Shown: positions 38,933-49,512 of the stretch, piece by piece
How positions within the stretch are numbered: the first letter of the stretch is position 1
How the letters are laid out: each line of letters begins with the position of its first letter
Source of the DNA: Desulfuromonas sp. AOP6
GTDB lineage: Bacteria; Desulfobacterota; Desulfuromonadia; Desulfuromonadales; SZUA-540
Direction of reading: 5' to 3'
NCBI RefSeq assembly: GCF_009731355.2
Contig: NZ_AP022810.1
Coordinates: 2,756,001-2,820,000, forward strand
DNA: 64,000 nucleotides
Made by a program: the position numbers and the translations under genes
Notes under the pieces: model-generated
Told to the model about the DNA's origin: nothing
The model's database searches: none
Seen by the model: the letters and a program-made list of their open reading frames with translations, nothing else

Positions 38933-38950
38933 TTGTTAGAAACATGTGAG
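38933..38950 (-). promoter_or_regulatory. Pho-box-like repeat upstream of phoB
   Basis: TTGTTAG followed eleven bases later by ATGTGAG (plus strand), the same orientation and spacing as the repeats upstream of pstS. About 60-75 bp before the phoB ATG. Confidence 0.35.
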
Positions 38951-38963
38951 TTTTGAGGAAAAA

Positions 38964-39725
38964 CTACGCGACGTAAATCATTTTGCGCGTCATGCCACCG
39001 TCTACTACAAAATTTTGACCGGTGATGAAGCTGTTTTCGGGGCGGCAGAGAAAAACGGCCAGCGACGCGATATCGTCCGGGGTGCCCACGCGCCCGGCCG
39101 GATGCTGGGCATGATCGGCTTCACTCAACTTTTCCTGAACCCGGACGGACTTTTTGGCCCAGCCGGACACGTCGATCCAGCCCGGACTGATACAGTTCAC
39201 CCGTACCTGCGGCCCGAGACTGACCGCGAGGGCGTGGGTGAGAGCGAGAAGCCCCCCCTTGGAAGCCGCATAGCTTTCCGTGTCGGCCTCGGACATCAGG
39301 GCCCGGGTGGAGGCGATATTGAGCAGGGCGCCTTTGGTTTGGCGCAGGGCGGGGGCACAGGCGCGGGCGCAGAGGAAAGCGCCGCTCAGGTTGACGGCCA
39401 GGACCCGGTTCCATTCCGCCAGGCTCAGCTCCGTCAGAGGCCGGCGGATCATGATGCCGGCGTTGTTGATCAGCACATCCAGACCGCCAAAGGTGTGCAG
39501 CGTCTGCGCGACCAGGCTGCCGACCTCCTCCTCCGAGGCCACATCGGCTTGGAAAAAACGCACCTCCCCCGCCGCCTGCAGTTCCCGTTCGGTTTCTCGA
39601 CCGGCTTCCTCGTCGATATCGGCGATCATCACCCGGGCCCCTTCGACCAGAAAACGCTCGGCCAGACCGCGGCCGATCCCCTGAGCTCCACCGGTGATGA
39701 GAATGTTTTTTCCTGCTAGACTCAT
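38964..39725 (-). CDS. Short-chain dehydrogenase/reductase
   Basis: Classical SDR of 253 residues. Cofactor motif TGGAQGIG (about 11-18), NNAG (about 87-90), catalytic Ser in LNIASTRAL and the Tyr/Lys pair in YAASKGG (about 150-156). Oxidises or reduces an alcohol/ketone with NAD(P); substrate unknown. Start set at the ATG of MSLAGKN behind AGGAAG; a longer frame begins inside the upstream gene. It follows the thioredoxin/DsbD-like gene by about 20 bp and is likely cotranscribed. Confidence 0.93.
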   Translation of the reverse strand: MSLAGKNILITGGAQGIGRGLAERFLVEGARVMIADIDEEAGRETERELQAAGEVRFFQADVASEEEVGSLVAQTLHTFGGLDVLINNAGIMIRRPLTELSLAEWNRVLAVNLSGAFLCARACAPALRQTKGALLNIASTRALMSEADTESYAASKGGLLALTHALAVSLGPQVRVNCISPGWIDVSGWAKKSVRVQEKLSEADHAQHPAGRVGTPDDIASLAVFLCRPENSFITGQNFVVDGGMTRKMIYVA

Positions 39726-39744
39726 GCGGTGATCTTCCTTTCTC

Positions 39745-41013
39745 TCAATCATTTTTTCCCTGTGGATAGAGGCGGCGATAGACGACCACGACCACAGCCG
39801 TCGACCCGATGGCCATCGCCAGCATTCCGCCGGCGGCGGCCGGATTGTTGAGCCAGGCTGGGTGGAGCAGCAGCACGCCGCCCAAAAGCAGCATCATTAC
39901 ACCCGACAGCAACTTGAGCACCCGGCCTTCCCACTGGCTGAGCTTGCGTGAGCCCAGGGTCCAGGTAAAGGCCAGGGTGATGGTCAACAGCGGCAGGATG
40001 TAAACAAGGTTGTAGAATGCAAGGTAGCCATAATACTGCCATGTTGTCAGTAGACGCAAGGTCAGCAGACGGGTATAGACCATGGGGAAGCCGGCGGTAC
40101 AGAGCAGTTCGTAGGCATTGGCCGCCACAGCCAGCACCAAGGTGCCCGCCAGCACGGGGCCGAGTCGACGCTGGCCGAGCAGAGAGCGCATGCGGGCAAA
40201 GAGCTTCGGCTTGGCCTCCTCGGGAATGGACAGGCTTACCCCTTTTTTAAACCAGAAGAAGTCCTTGATGTTGATGACGGCGACTCCCAGGGCCACCAGC
40301 CCTGCCGTCACCGTAATCCAGGGCAGGTGGCCGGCCAGCAGAAAGAGATTCAGCCAGGCCGCCATGAACAGAAAATAGATAAAGCCGGAACAAAAGACGA
40401 AGGTACCGCCCACCACCAGCATCCACTGGCGTGAATGCGCATGCACCAACATGCTGAGGAGAAAAAAGAGGACAAAAAAGGCGCAGGGGTTGAAGCTGTC
40501 GAGCAGGGCGAGAACCAGAGTGATCAGCAGCAGGGAGTGGCTTTCACCGTCAACCTCTCCCAGCAGGGGGAGGCGAACGGCATATTCCTTCCCTGGCGAT
40601 GCTGTTGCCGCCAACACTTCCGACCCGAGCCGCTGCGCCACGAAGGCTTCGACTTCACGGGCGGTCTCCGCTGAGAAACCGAACCACAAACGGTCATCGA
40701 TGTGAATGGCCGGGGTGCTGACGGTACCGCTGCCGGAGTGCTCTGCCAAGGCAACCAGACGGTTGAAATGTTCCCGGTTACTCCAGACTTCGTACTCGAT
40801 CAGCCGCAACCGGGGGTAGGTCGTCGTCAGTTTTTCAAGAAATGGCTTGGCCTCGGCACAGTGCGGACAGTTGGCGGCCCAGTAATAATGAAGGTTGAGG
40901 ATTGCCGGCTCAGCGGAAGCTGACGGATCCTGCGTCCATCCCAGCGGCGGTATCCACAGGCTCGCCAGCAGCAACGCGTAGAGTCCCAGCCAGAAATGGT
41001 TTTTTCTTGTCAT
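39745..41013 (-). CDS. Thioredoxin-fold / DsbD-like membrane protein
   Basis: A 422-residue protein: signal peptide (about 1-28), periplasmic thioredoxin-like domain (about 35-140) with the redox motif ANCPHC, then a membrane domain of six to eight helices (about 158-415) resembling the electron-transfer part of DsbD/CcdA. The Cys in [12 protein letters not shown] is at the place where CcdA-type proteins keep a redox Cys. It probably moves reducing power across the membrane, perhaps for cytochrome c maturation or disulfide repair. The domain order (thioredoxin first) differs from E. coli DsbD. Possibly cotranscribed with the SDR gene. Confidence 0.87.
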   Translation of the reverse strand: MTRKNHFWLGLYALLLASLWIPPLGWTQDPSASAEPAILNLHYYWAANCPHCAEAKPFLEKLTTTYPRLRLIEYEVWSNREHFNRLVALAEHSGSGTVSTPAIHIDDRLWFGFSAETAREVEAFVAQRLGSEVLAATASPGKEYAVRLPLLGEVDGESHSLLLITLVLALLDSFNPCAFFVLFFLLSMLVHAHSRQWMLVVGGTFVFCSGFIYFLFMAAWLNLFLLAGHLPWITVTAGLVALGVAVINIKDFFWFKKGVSLSIPEEAKPKLFARMRSLLGQRRLGPVLAGTLVLAVAANAYELLCTAGFPMVYTRLLTLRLLTTWQYYGYLAFYNLVYILPLLTITLAFTWTLGSRKLSQWEGRVLKLLSGVMMLLLGGVLLLHPAWLNNPAAAGGMLAMAIGSTAVVVVVYRRLYPQGKND

Positions 41014-41111
41014 AAGGATCCTCTTTCAAGAACCGCTGCTCGGGTTTTCCCTGCAGACAAGTCTACCAGAAATCCGGATCTTCTCCTCCGGGCTGAAGCC
41101 TTCAGGAGAAC

Positions 41112-41120
41112 TGGTATAAT
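41112..41120 (+). promoter_or_regulatory. Extended -10 promoter element of ppc
   Basis: TGGTATAAT: a perfect TATAAT with the TGn extension, about 43 bp before the favoured ATG. The -35 region is poor, as is usual for extended -10 promoters. Confidence 0.55.
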
Positions 41121-41162
41121 ACAGATCAGTGTCACCCTCCTCCGATGAAAGGATTTACCGTC

Positions 41163-43961
41163 ATGCCCCGCAATGAAAACTACTGGTATCCCGTCGACCA
41201 GATGGAACGTCTGTATGAATTGACCAGTCGGCAGGAAGAGAGCAAGGACATCCCTCTGCGCCGGGATGTGCGGTCTCTCGGCAAGATGCTCGGCACCGTC
41301 ATCCGCGAGCAGGCGGGTCTGGACCTCTACAACACGGAGGAAGAGCTGCGGCAACTGGCTATCCGCCACCGTGAGCAATTGGCCAAGGCGGGAGCGGGCG
41401 CGCTGGAAGATCCGGTGGAGAGCGAGCTTATGCAACAGGCTCTGGCCCTGGTGCGCAATCTCTCCGTGGCCCAGTCCCACACCATCATCAAGGCTTTCGC
41501 CACCTTTTTCGAACTGACCAACCTGGCCGAGACCAACCACCGCAAGCGGCGGCGGCGGGCCGAACGCCTGCAGGCTGGCGCACCGGACAAGGCGGGGTCG
41601 ATGCGCGGGACCCTGCTGCGGCTGCAAAAGAAAGGACTGGATCTCGACGCCGTCCTCGAACGCCTGACGCGCATCGAGATCATCCCGGTTTTCACCGCCC
41701 ATCCGACGGAAGTCGCCCGCCGGGTTGTTCGCTTCAAACGCCGGCGCATCGGCCAACAGCTCGAAGAACTTGACCGACTCCCCCTCGGTGAAGCGGAAGT
41801 CCAACGGAGTCAGCAGGAGATACTCTCCGATATCACCGCCCTGTGGCAGAGTGACGAGGTGCGCCGCCGCAAGCCGACGGTAGGCGACGAGATCCGCATG
41901 GGCTTCGACCACTACCTCAATGCCCTGCTTCCACCGACCCATGAACTGTATCTTGACCTGGCCGCCGCCCTGCAGGAGGTCTACGGAAGGCGGATCGAAG
42001 CGCACGACCTGCCGACAGTGCTCCGCTACGGTTCGTGGATTGGCGGTGATCGGGACGGCAACCCCTTTGTCACCCCGGAGTCGACCATCGAGGCCCTGGT
42101 CCAGGCCCGCACCCTCATTCTGGGTCATTATCTCGAAGCCGTCAGCCTGCTGCAGGAGCTGCTCACCCCCTCCACCTGCCGGGTTCCCGTTTCCCGCGCC
42201 ATCACCCAACGCCTGGAGGCTTACCGCCAGGCCTATCCTTTCTTCGAACAGAGCCTGTCCGACAGTTTCCCCTGTGAAAACTACCGGCAGCTGCTCGGCT
42301 TCGTGCACTACCGTCTGCAGGGAGCCCTGAGCCAACCCCGAACCGCCGAGGGCTACGACGTCGCCTCCGAGTTTGCCGAAGATCTGGAACTCATGCGGGA
42401 CAGCCTGCGAGAGAACGGCGGCGAGCGTTTGGCAAGCCAATGGCTCGACCCGCTGCTGCGCAAGGTCGACACCTTCGGTTTCCACCTGCACACCCTCGAC
42501 ATTCGCCAACATGCCCGGGTGCATAGCCAAGCACTGCAAGAGCTGGCCGTCGGCGCAAAGGGTTGCACCGAATCCGCCGAGAACTTTCCAACACCCCCTT
42601 CCCGCCAGACGGAAGAGCTGCTTAAAGCCCTGCGCACCATCGCCGACCAGAAAAAACACGGCAACGCCCAGGCCATTCGCAGCTATGTCATCAGCGGAGC
42701 CAGCGGCGTGGCCGATATCCGTGCGCTGGTGTGGCTGTGTGAATTGGCGGGCATTGTGGTCAAAGGGAATAAAAGGGGGGAAGATCCCGGCCTGATGCCT
42801 GTCCCTCTGTTTGAATCCATCGAGGATCTGCGTAACGCCCCTGCCATCTGCCGCAGCCTGTGGACCGCCGCCGATTACCAGCCCTATCTCGACTCCTGGG
42901 GACGCTGGCAGGAGATCATGCTCGGCTATTCGGACTCCAACAAGGACGGCGGCATGATCACCAGCACCTGGGAGATTTTCAAAGCCCACCGTGCCCTGCA
43001 TCGGGTCGCTGAGGAATGCCAGGTGAAACTGTGCCTTTTTCACGGCCGCGGCGGCACCGTGGGGCGCGGTGGCGGCCCCACCCACCGGGCCATCGTCGCC
43101 CAGCCGCCGGGGGCGTTCACCGGCACCTTCAAACTCACGGAACAGGGCGAAGTGATCAGCTTCAAGTATTCCGACCCCCAGTTGGCGCTGCGCAACCAGG
43201 AACTCATGGTCGCCGCCTCGCTGGAAGCGCTGTGCCCTTCTCTGCTGGACTGTCCGGATATTCCCGCCCGCTGGGAAGAAGCCATGGAAGAAATCTCCGG
43301 TTACGCCTTTGCTCGCTACCGGGACAAGATCGCCGAGAATCCCGACATTCTCCGCTACTTCGAACAAGCCACACCCGTCCTTGAATTCGAACTGGCCAAG
43401 ATTGGCTCACGGCCCTCGCGCCGCAAAGACAGTCAGAGTCTCGACGACCTGCGCGCCATCCCCTGGGGCTTTGGCTGGATGCAGAGTCGCCACGTTATTC
43501 CCGGCTGGTTTGGGGTCGGTTATGCGTTTGAGCGCTTTATCGGGGAGGATCGCAACAGAGAAGAACTGCTTCGGAAAATGATGGAAGAGTTTCCGTTTTT
43601 TTCAGACATGATGCGCAACATTGAGCTGGCCCTGACCAAGGTCGACCTTCCCCTGGCCCGCCTCTACGCCGAACTGGTGACGGACAGCGATGTGAGGCAG
43701 CGCGTTTTCGATCTCTTTGTCGACGAGTTTAGCCGCACGCGCCGAATGCTGCTGGCTCTCACCGGTCAGCAGCGGCTGCTGGAAAAAAACCAGCCCCTGT
43801 CCCGTTCCCTGGAGTTGCGAAAACCCTACGTCGACCCCTTGAGTCTCATCCAGGTCGAACTGCTGCGTCGCAAGCGCTCCCAGGAAGAGGACGATGAATT
43901 GAACTATGCGCTGGCAGCCACCATCAACGGTATTGCCGCCGGCTTGCGCAATACCGGGTAA
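41163..43961 (+). CDS. ppc: Phosphoenolpyruvate carboxylase
   Basis: Anaplerotic enzyme of about 932 residues making oxaloacetate from phosphoenolpyruvate and bicarbonate. Conserved catalytic stretches are the His motif FTAHPTEVARR, GGDRDGNPFVT, GYSDSNKDGG and FHGRGGTVGRGGGPTHRA, and the C terminus ends NTG as in characterised enzymes. ATG at 41163 is preceded by AAAGGA; an ATG at 41145 would add six residues. A 785-residue frame on the opposite strand is a shadow of this gene. Single gene, convergent with the lipoprotein gene. Confidence 0.97.
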   Translation: MPRNENYWYPVDQMERLYELTSRQEESKDIPLRRDVRSLGKMLGTVIREQAGLDLYNTEEELRQLAIRHREQLAKAGAGALEDPVESELMQQALALVRNLSVAQSHTIIKAFATFFELTNLAETNHRKRRRRAERLQAGAPDKAGSMRGTLLRLQKKGLDLDAVLERLTRIEIIPVFTAHPTEVARRVVRFKRRRIGQQLEELDRLPLGEAEVQRSQQEILSDITALWQSDEVRRRKPTVGDEIRMGFDHYLNALLPPTHELYLDLAAALQEVYGRRIEAHDLPTVLRYGSWIGGDRDGNPFVTPESTIEALVQARTLILGHYLEAVSLLQELLTPSTCRVPVSRAITQRLEAYRQAYPFFEQSLSDSFPCENYRQLLGFVHYRLQGALSQPRTAEGYDVASEFAEDLELMRDSLRENGGERLASQWLDPLLRKVDTFGFHLHTLDIRQHARVHSQALQELAVGAKGCTESAENFPTPPSRQTEELLKALRTIADQKKHGNAQAIRSYVISGASGVADIRALVWLCELAGIVVKGNKRGEDPGLMPVPLFESIEDLRNAPAICRSLWTAADYQPYLDSWGRWQEIMLGYSDSNKDGGMITSTWEIFKAHRALHRVAEECQVKLCLFHGRGGTVGRGGGPTHRAIVAQPPGAFTGTFKLTEQGEVISFKYSDPQLALRNQELMVAASLEALCPSLLDCPDIPARWEEAMEEISGYAFARYRDKIAENPDILRYFEQATPVLEFELAKIGSRPSRRKDSQSLDDLRAIPWGFGWMQSRHVIPGWFGVGYAFERFIGEDRNREELLRKMMEEFPFFSDMMRNIELALTKVDLPLARLYAELVTDSDVRQRVFDLFVDEFSRTRRMLLALTGQQRLLEKNQPLSRSLELRKPYVDPLSLIQVELLRRKRSQEEDDELNYALAATINGIAAGLRNTG

Positions 43962-43968
43962 GGGGGTA

Positions 43969-44568
43969 TCAAGGCTCCTCTTTCGCCAGCGCCTTGAGAT
44001 TGGCCAACTGGGTGCGGCTGGTCGCCAGAGATTTCTGCGCCCCTTCGTGTTCGGGGGAAAAGGCAAGAATCTGCTCCCAGGTCCCGATTGCCTCTTCGAG
44101 CAGTCCGTTCCGGTATTCGGTCATTCCCTGCACCATCAGCTGCTCCGCGCAGAAGTCCCGTTGCCGGGCCAACTCTTCGATGGGCACCTCATCGCCGACG
44201 AGGGATGTCTTTTCCCCCTTTGCGAGGGACAGCAGATAGGCAAAGGTGGCCCCGGCCTCTGCATAATGCTCTTTCGACAACATCTCCTCCCCCTGCCCAT
44301 AGGCGCCGGGCAGCGCCCGACTGAGAATCTCGGCGCTGTACCCCTTCGCGCTGTCACCGGCGAGACCCAAGGCAGCCAGGTAGTCCCCCTGAGACATAAG
44401 CTTTTGTTGCTTCCGAACCAGGGCACCTTCTCGATCCTGTCCCGGACCTGGAAAATCTTTCATTGAAAGAGGGGATGGGGCGGGTTTGTGTAGAGCACAG
44501 GAAGACGCCAGGAGGCTCAAAACTGCCAGCAGCGTTAACAGACAGATCTTTTTAAGGGGAAACTTCAT
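43969..44568 (-). CDS. Lipoprotein with TPR-like helical repeats
   Basis: A 199-residue predicted lipoprotein: signal ending LLASSC (lipid on Cys about 24), then helical repeats from about 50 to 190 of TPR type (for example GDYLAALGLAGDSAKGY, EEAIGTWEQILAFSPEHEGA). Start is the ATG that overlaps the stop of the HD-GYP gene (ATGA); a longer frame has no signal peptide at its start. TPR lipoproteins often assemble envelope or secretion complexes; the link to c-di-GMP turnover is suggested only by coupling. Confidence 0.87.
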   Translation of the reverse strand: MKFPLKKICLLTLLAVLSLLASSCALHKPAPSPLSMKDFPGPGQDREGALVRKQQKLMSQGDYLAALGLAGDSAKGYSAEILSRALPGAYGQGEEMLSKEHYAEAGATFAYLLSLAKGEKTSLVGDEVPIEELARQRDFCAEQLMVQGMTEYRNGLLEEAIGTWEQILAFSPEHEGAQKSLATSRTQLANLKALAKEEP

Positions 44569-45938
44569 AAACCATCTCCCATAAAGGATGGCCGCCGGCC
44601 CGCGTCGAATTCCGGAAGTATCTTGACGAACAGGTCGGTTAATTCGGGGGAAAACTGGCTGCCGCGGCACTTCCGGATTTCCCGTACAGCCGCATCCCGT
44701 GAACGCCCGGACCGATAGGGTCGTGAAGAGATCATGGCGTCAAAGCTGTCTGCCAGGGCGACAATCTGGGCGTGAAGGTGAATCTGGCTCCCCTTAAGAC
44801 CAGCGGGATAACCGCTGCCGTCATAAAATTCATGGTGCTGCAGGACGGCCGGAATGTAGCGGTGAAGCGAATCGGCCAGCCCGAGGATCTCGGCGCCATA
44901 ACTTGGATGGCAGCGTATGAGCTTCGCCTCCTGTTCATCCAGGGTTCCCTGCTTATTCAACACATCATCCGGGATGCGGATTTTGCCGACATCGTGTAGA
45001 AAACAGGCCATTTCCAGTTCTTTGAGCTCATCTGCCGACAACCCCAGTTTTTCTCCGAGAAGAAGAGAAAGCCCGGCCACCCGGGAAGAATGTCCATAGG
45101 TATACTGATCCCGCGCGTCGATGGCGGCGGCCAGAATGCGCACGGTATCGCTGTAGGATGACTCCAGATTCTCGGCATATTTCTGCAGACTATCCTTCTG
45201 CCCTTGAATCACCCCTGCCATCTCATTAAATCTGCGGGTCAGTTCCCCCAGTTCATCTCGGCTGCGCGGAACAAGGGTCACATGGTAATCCCCCTGCTTG
45301 ATGCGGTTGACACCGTTAGCCAGCCGCTGGATGGGGCCGGTGATGATCCGCGACAACAGAATGGCACCAGCAACTCCCCCCAGCAGGGCGGCCACACTGA
45401 TCCAGGCGATCTGATGGCGGGCGCTGCTGCGGCTGGCTTCCAGGTTGGCGGCATCGATGCCGAGAAAAACTTGACCGACGTGACTACCGGCGAAATGGAC
45501 GCTGCTGGAAAACTCGTAGCCATCCACCCCGTCCTGGACAATCCGGCGAACCGTTCCATTCTCCCCCCGGTCCAGCAGCGCGCCCGGAACCAGCGTGTAG
45601 CTCTGCCCTGCCTTGGACAGGTCATTGTGGGCCAGAATCTTCCCTTCGGTATCGACAATTGCCAGATAAAGGATGTCCTGCTGCGAGTCCTTGATCTTGG
45701 CGGCCAGATTGTCGAGGGCCAATCGGTCACCTGAAAGGATACTGAAACCGGCCGGTGTCGTGGCGCTCAGGGCGATGGACTGTCCCCGCTTGACCATTTC
45801 CGCCACCAGGAAACGATCGAGGATGTTGATAACCAAAAATGCCGACGCGGCGGTGATAACGGCAATGAGCAGCAAAACGAACAGGGCCAGCTTGGCCCCG
45901 ATGCTGCGGAAAAAAAGGGATACTACAAACCTCTTCAT
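44565..45938 (-). CDS. HAMP/HD-GYP c-di-GMP phosphodiesterase
   Basis: Membrane-bound HD-GYP protein of 457 residues. Helix 1 (about 9-33), periplasmic sensor (34-160), helix 2 (about 165-185), HAMP (about 186-240), then the HD-GYP domain with metal-binding His315-Asp316 (HDVGKIRIP) and HHEFYDGSGYP (about residue 375). Expected to degrade c-di-GMP to GMP. ATG chosen behind GGAGGGGGGGAG; the longer frame to 45995 has no ribosome site. Coupled to the downstream lipoprotein. Confidence 0.94.
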   Translation of the reverse strand: MKRFVVSLFFRSIGAKLALFVLLLIAVITAASAFLVINILDRFLVAEMVKRGQSIALSATTPAGFSILSGDRLALDNLAAKIKDSQQDILYLAIVDTEGKILAHNDLSKAGQSYTLVPGALLDRGENGTVRRIVQDGVDGYEFSSSVHFAGSHVGQVFLGIDAANLEASRSSARHQIAWISVAALLGGVAGAILLSRIITGPIQRLANGVNRIKQGDYHVTLVPRSRDELGELTRRFNEMAGVIQGQKDSLQKYAENLESSYSDTVRILAAAIDARDQYTYGHSSRVAGLSLLLGEKLGLSADELKELEMACFLHDVGKIRIPDDVLNKQGTLDEQEAKLIRCHPSYGAEILGLADSLHRYIPAVLQHHEFYDGSGYPAGLKGSQIHLHAQIVALADSFDAMISSRPYRSGRSRDAAVREIRKCRGSQFSPELTDLFVKILPEFDAGRRPSFMGDGL

Positions 45939-46074
45939 CTCCCCCCCCTCCTGCGGGTAGACAGCGATATTAGCGTAACTTTTTGCTTCTGGCAAACCGA
46001 AAGAACACCCGAAACGACGACTGGAGGAAAGAGGTGGGAATCACTGGCAAAGCGCCTAAAGAGCTTTAGATCTG

Positions 46075-49000
46075 TCAGAAGGGAATGAGGCTTTTGCCTG
46101 AACCGGAAGCAGTCGAGGGCGTCAGGTAAGCCAGACACTGTTCCTGCGGAAGGGGGCGACCGAAGAGAAAACCCTGACCCTGGTCGCAGCCATAATCCAG
46201 GAGAAATTCCAGCTGCTCCCGGGTTTCTATCCCTTCGGCTATAACCTCCAGATTCATGCTGCGAGCCAAAGCAACGATGGAAGCGGCGATGGAGGCGTCG
46301 TTGGCGTCCTTGGTGATATCCTGCACGAAACCCTGATCGATCTTGAGTTTGGAGATGGGGAAGCGTTTGAGATACGCCAGCGAAGAATAACCCGTACCGA
46401 AGTCGTCGATGGCCAGGTGCATCCCGCGCACCTTGAGATCAGTCAGGGTCATGATGACCTCGCCGAAATCTTCCATGATGACACTTTCGGTAATTTCCAG
46501 TTCAAGCCACTGGGGATCGAGACCTGTTTCCTCCAGGATCCGGTCGATCACGTCAACCAGATCGGCCTGACGGAACTGTTTGGCCGAGATGTTTACCGAC
46601 ATGCGAACAGGGGGGAAGCCCTGCTCCTGCCAGGCCTTGTTCTGCAGACAGGCGGTCTTCAAAACCCATTCACCGATAGGCAGGATGACCCCGGTCTCTT
46701 CAGCCAGGGGGATAAAATCACCAGGAGAGACGAGCCCCTGCTGCGGATGCATCCAGCGCAACAGGGCCTCCATGCCGATCAGTTCACCACTGTTGAGATC
46801 GATCTGCGGCTGATAGTGCAGTACCAGCTGATCGTTGTCGAGGGCTTTGCGCAGGCTTCCTTCGAGGGCCAGCAGCTCATGGGCGCGGGCATTCATGTCC
46901 GGGGTGAAAAACTGGCAGTTATTGCGGCCCTTGTCCTTGGCCCGGTACATGGCCACGTCGGCATATTTCATCAGTTCTTCAGGACTTTCCGTGTCCACGG
47001 GAAAGAGGCTGGCGCCGATACTTGCCGTCACGAAAAGCTCCTGCTCATCAAGATGCACCGGCTGCGTCAGTACACCCAGTATTTTCTGGGCGACAGCCCC
47101 CACGTAGGTGGAATCCTGGATATCCTCCAGGATAATGACAAACTCGTCGCCGCCCAGGCGCGCTACCGTATCCGAAGCCCGCACCCAGTAGCGTATGCGC
47201 TTGGCCACCTCGGTCAACATCCTGTCACCGGTCTCATGGCCAAGGGTGTCGTTGATCACCTTGAAGCGGTCGAGATCAATAAAAAGCAGGCCGACCATGA
47301 GGTTCTGCCGCCGGGCCTTGTCCAGGGCATGCTGCAGGCGGTCCTGAAAAAGGAGGCGATTGGGGAGATCGGTCAGGGGATCGTGGTGAGCCAGATGGTG
47401 CAGGCGCTGCTCGTTGTCGCTCAGCCTGGCCTCGATGTGCAGGCGGTCGGTGATATCGCGTGAAACCTCGATGATGCCGGTAAGGGTGCCGTCGACCTCC
47501 CGCAGGGGGGATGCTTCCACTTCATAAATGCGGCGCTCACCAATCTTGTGGGCATGCTGATGGATGACGGTGACCGGCTGCCCCGTTTTCTTGACTTCCT
47601 CCAGGGGGCAGGGGTGGTCGGAGCCCTGACAGGGCACTTCGCTGCCGTGGGAAACCTGATGGCAGCACAGACTGGTCATTTGCTGCAGATCCGACCTCAA
47701 ATGCTGCCGCGCCGCCTTGTTCATCATGACAATGCGGTAGTCGGGCGCCACGACCATGATGGGGTCGACGACACCGTCGACGACGGCCTGGAGAAAAGCC
47801 CGCTCGGCGGCGATAGCGTCCTTGGCCTGACGCTGCTCGGTGATGTCGATGGCGATCTCCATACGGACCAGGCGGCCGTCCGGCCAGGTGATGGCGCGAT
47901 CGATACACTGGTACCAGCGCTGGGTCACCGTGTTCTGAAATTCCCACTTCACCGGAGGCTGTATCTCGCCGTTTACCAGCAGCCGATCGTTGGTACAGAA
48001 CTCACAGGGCCCGGCCATGTCTTTCTGCAGCACCTCGTAGCATTTAAGCCCCGGCCAGCCGTGTCCCCACAAGGCCTCACCGCTCTGGTTGATATACAGC
48101 AGATCGTGAGTCTCCATGTCAGCCACGTAGACCACGGCCTCCAGAGCATCGAAGATGGTACTGACCTGGTCGAACTGACTCCTGAGCGCCTGCTCGGCCT
48201 CTTTACTCTCGGTAATATCGCGAATGGAAAAGATGACGCCCTTAACGGCACCGCCATCATCGCGCAGCGAGGACAGGGAGATCTGGCCGTGAAACACGAC
48301 CCCCGACCGGCGCAACATCCGAGTTTCCAGAACAGCTTCCCTGTCTCCTCGCAGCAGCCGGTGGATAGCTGCGGGGATGTCATCGCCTAAAGGTTCCGTG
48401 AACAGCTGAAAAACCGGAATCCCCAGGGCTTCATCCGACGAATAACCAAAAAGATCCCGGGCCCCTCGGTTCCAGGAAACAACCATATTATCCGAATCTG
48501 TCGTGAAAACGGCTTCGTGCACCTGTTCCAGGAGCTGGGCCTGTTCACGCAGCAAAGCCTCCACCTGTTTGCGTTCGGCAATCTCCATCCGCAATTCACG
48601 GTTTTTATCCTTGAGCTCTGCGGTTTTTCTCTTGACCAGAAAACGACCCCACAAGGAGGATGCCAACAGCAAAACGACCAGCACAGCGGCCAATGTCAAG
48701 ACCCTGGGAAGCCAGGCCGGCAGGTGCATTTTTGACGGTTGCCCAAACCAGGTGTCCAAACTGCGATAGTATAGTGAGCCGGGATTCTGTTTGAGGCGGG
48801 TCAGGTGTCCGTCGATTTTTTCCAGCAACTGGGCATCGGCTCCCGGACGGGTGGCAAAGAGAATCTCGAAAGGGCTGACCAGAATGGAGGTCTTGCGAAT
48901 CGGCTGGGTGTATTCATGAGGAAGGGCGTAGATGCGATTGACCAGACCCGCGTCCGCCTCGCCGTTGGCAATAGCACCCAGCACCTGGTCCGGTCCATTC

Positions 49001-49512
49001 AGCTCCAGATAATCGATCTGCAGCTTGAACGCCTCGGCGAGCTGGCGCAGGCCGTTGTCGCCGACATAAAAGACGCTGTCCTTCATGACCGCCACGGTTT
49101 TGCCGTCCAGGTCAATAATGGATTCAATAGAGGAGGGCGTAGAGGAGGAGACAAAAACCTGACCCCAGTCGGAGACCACGGGCTCCCTGGAGAAGGCCAG
49201 ATATCGGCTCCGCTCCCGGGTGATGGCGATGGCGGGGAGCAGGTCGATCTCCCCCTTCTCCAATCGCGACAGGCACTCGGCCCAGGTTCCCCGCACGAAT
49301 TCGAGCTGCCAGCCTTCCTGCCTGGCAATATGCTGAAGTAAATCGGGGAAAATCCCCTGCACGGAATCCGGTGTATTCTGGTCGGACAGAACAATGAGGG
49401 GAGGAATCGGGTAGACTCCCGTGCGCACAACCCGGGCCTCGGCCTGGCACAGCCCGGAAAAGAGCAGAAAAAGCCCGCCAAAGAATATGAGACGCCACGT
49501 TTTGATAGCCAC
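46075..49512 (-). CDS. Periplasmic-binding-domain multi-PAS GGDEF-EAL protein
   Basis: The largest protein here, 1145 residues. Signal peptide, solute-binding family 3 domain (about 27-260), helix (about 268-290), three PAS domains (about 320-440, 445-570, 575-700), GGDEF with intact motif (787-791) and EAL with catalytic Glu915. Both activities look intact, unlike the related protein at 30-3035. PAS 2 and 3 carry Cys motifs (GPCEFC; VPCQGSDHPCPL), as in other sensors of this window. The periplasmic domain would couple a small nutrient or metabolite to c-di-GMP. Confidence 0.94.
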   Translation of the reverse strand: MAIKTWRLIFFGGLFLLFSGLCQAEARVVRTGVYPIPPLIVLSDQNTPDSVQGIFPDLLQHIARQEGWQLEFVRGTWAECLSRLEKGEIDLLPAIAITRERSRYLAFSREPVVSDWGQVFVSSSTPSSIESIIDLDGKTVAVMKDSVFYVGDNGLRQLAEAFKLQIDYLELNGPDQVLGAIANGEADAGLVNRIYALPHEYTQPIRKTSILVSPFEILFATRPGADAQLLEKIDGHLTRLKQNPGSLYYRSLDTWFGQPSKMHLPAWLPRVLTLAAVLVVLLLASSLWGRFLVKRKTAELKDKNRELRMEIAERKQVEALLREQAQLLEQVHEAVFTTDSDNMVVSWNRGARDLFGYSSDEALGIPVFQLFTEPLGDDIPAAIHRLLRGDREAVLETRMLRRSGVVFHGQISLSSLRDDGGAVKGVIFSIRDITESKEAEQALRSQFDQVSTIFDALEAVVYVADMETHDLLYINQSGEALWGHGWPGLKCYEVLQKDMAGPCEFCTNDRLLVNGEIQPPVKWEFQNTVTQRWYQCIDRAITWPDGRLVRMEIAIDITEQRQAKDAIAAERAFLQAVVDGVVDPIMVVAPDYRIVMMNKAARQHLRSDLQQMTSLCCHQVSHGSEVPCQGSDHPCPLEEVKKTGQPVTVIHQHAHKIGERRIYEVEASPLREVDGTLTGIIEVSRDITDRLHIEARLSDNEQRLHHLAHHDPLTDLPNRLLFQDRLQHALDKARRQNLMVGLLFIDLDRFKVINDTLGHETGDRMLTEVAKRIRYWVRASDTVARLGGDEFVIILEDIQDSTYVGAVAQKILGVLTQPVHLDEQELFVTASIGASLFPVDTESPEELMKYADVAMYRAKDKGRNNCQFFTPDMNARAHELLALEGSLRKALDNDQLVLHYQPQIDLNSGELIGMEALLRWMHPQQGLVSPGDFIPLAEETGVILPIGEWVLKTACLQNKAWQEQGFPPVRMSVNISAKQFRQADLVDVIDRILEETGLDPQWLELEITESVIMEDFGEVIMTLTDLKVRGMHLAIDDFGTGYSSLAYLKRFPISKLKIDQGFVQDITKDANDASIAASIVALARSMNLEVIAEGIETREQLEFLLDYGCDQGQGFLFGRPLPQEQCLAYLTPSTASGSGKSLIPF

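Noticed and set aside
41010-43367. 785-residue minus-strand open frame opposite ppc
   Set aside because: It is the complement of a well-recognised gene with all catalytic motifs; its sequence shows no family signature and is a shadow caused by high GC.
45990-46075. Possible c-di-GMP (GEMM) riboswitch near the HD-GYP gene
   Set aside because: A GGCAAAGCGCC segment is vaguely similar, but the tetraloop/receptor parts and the orientation toward a gene do not fit.
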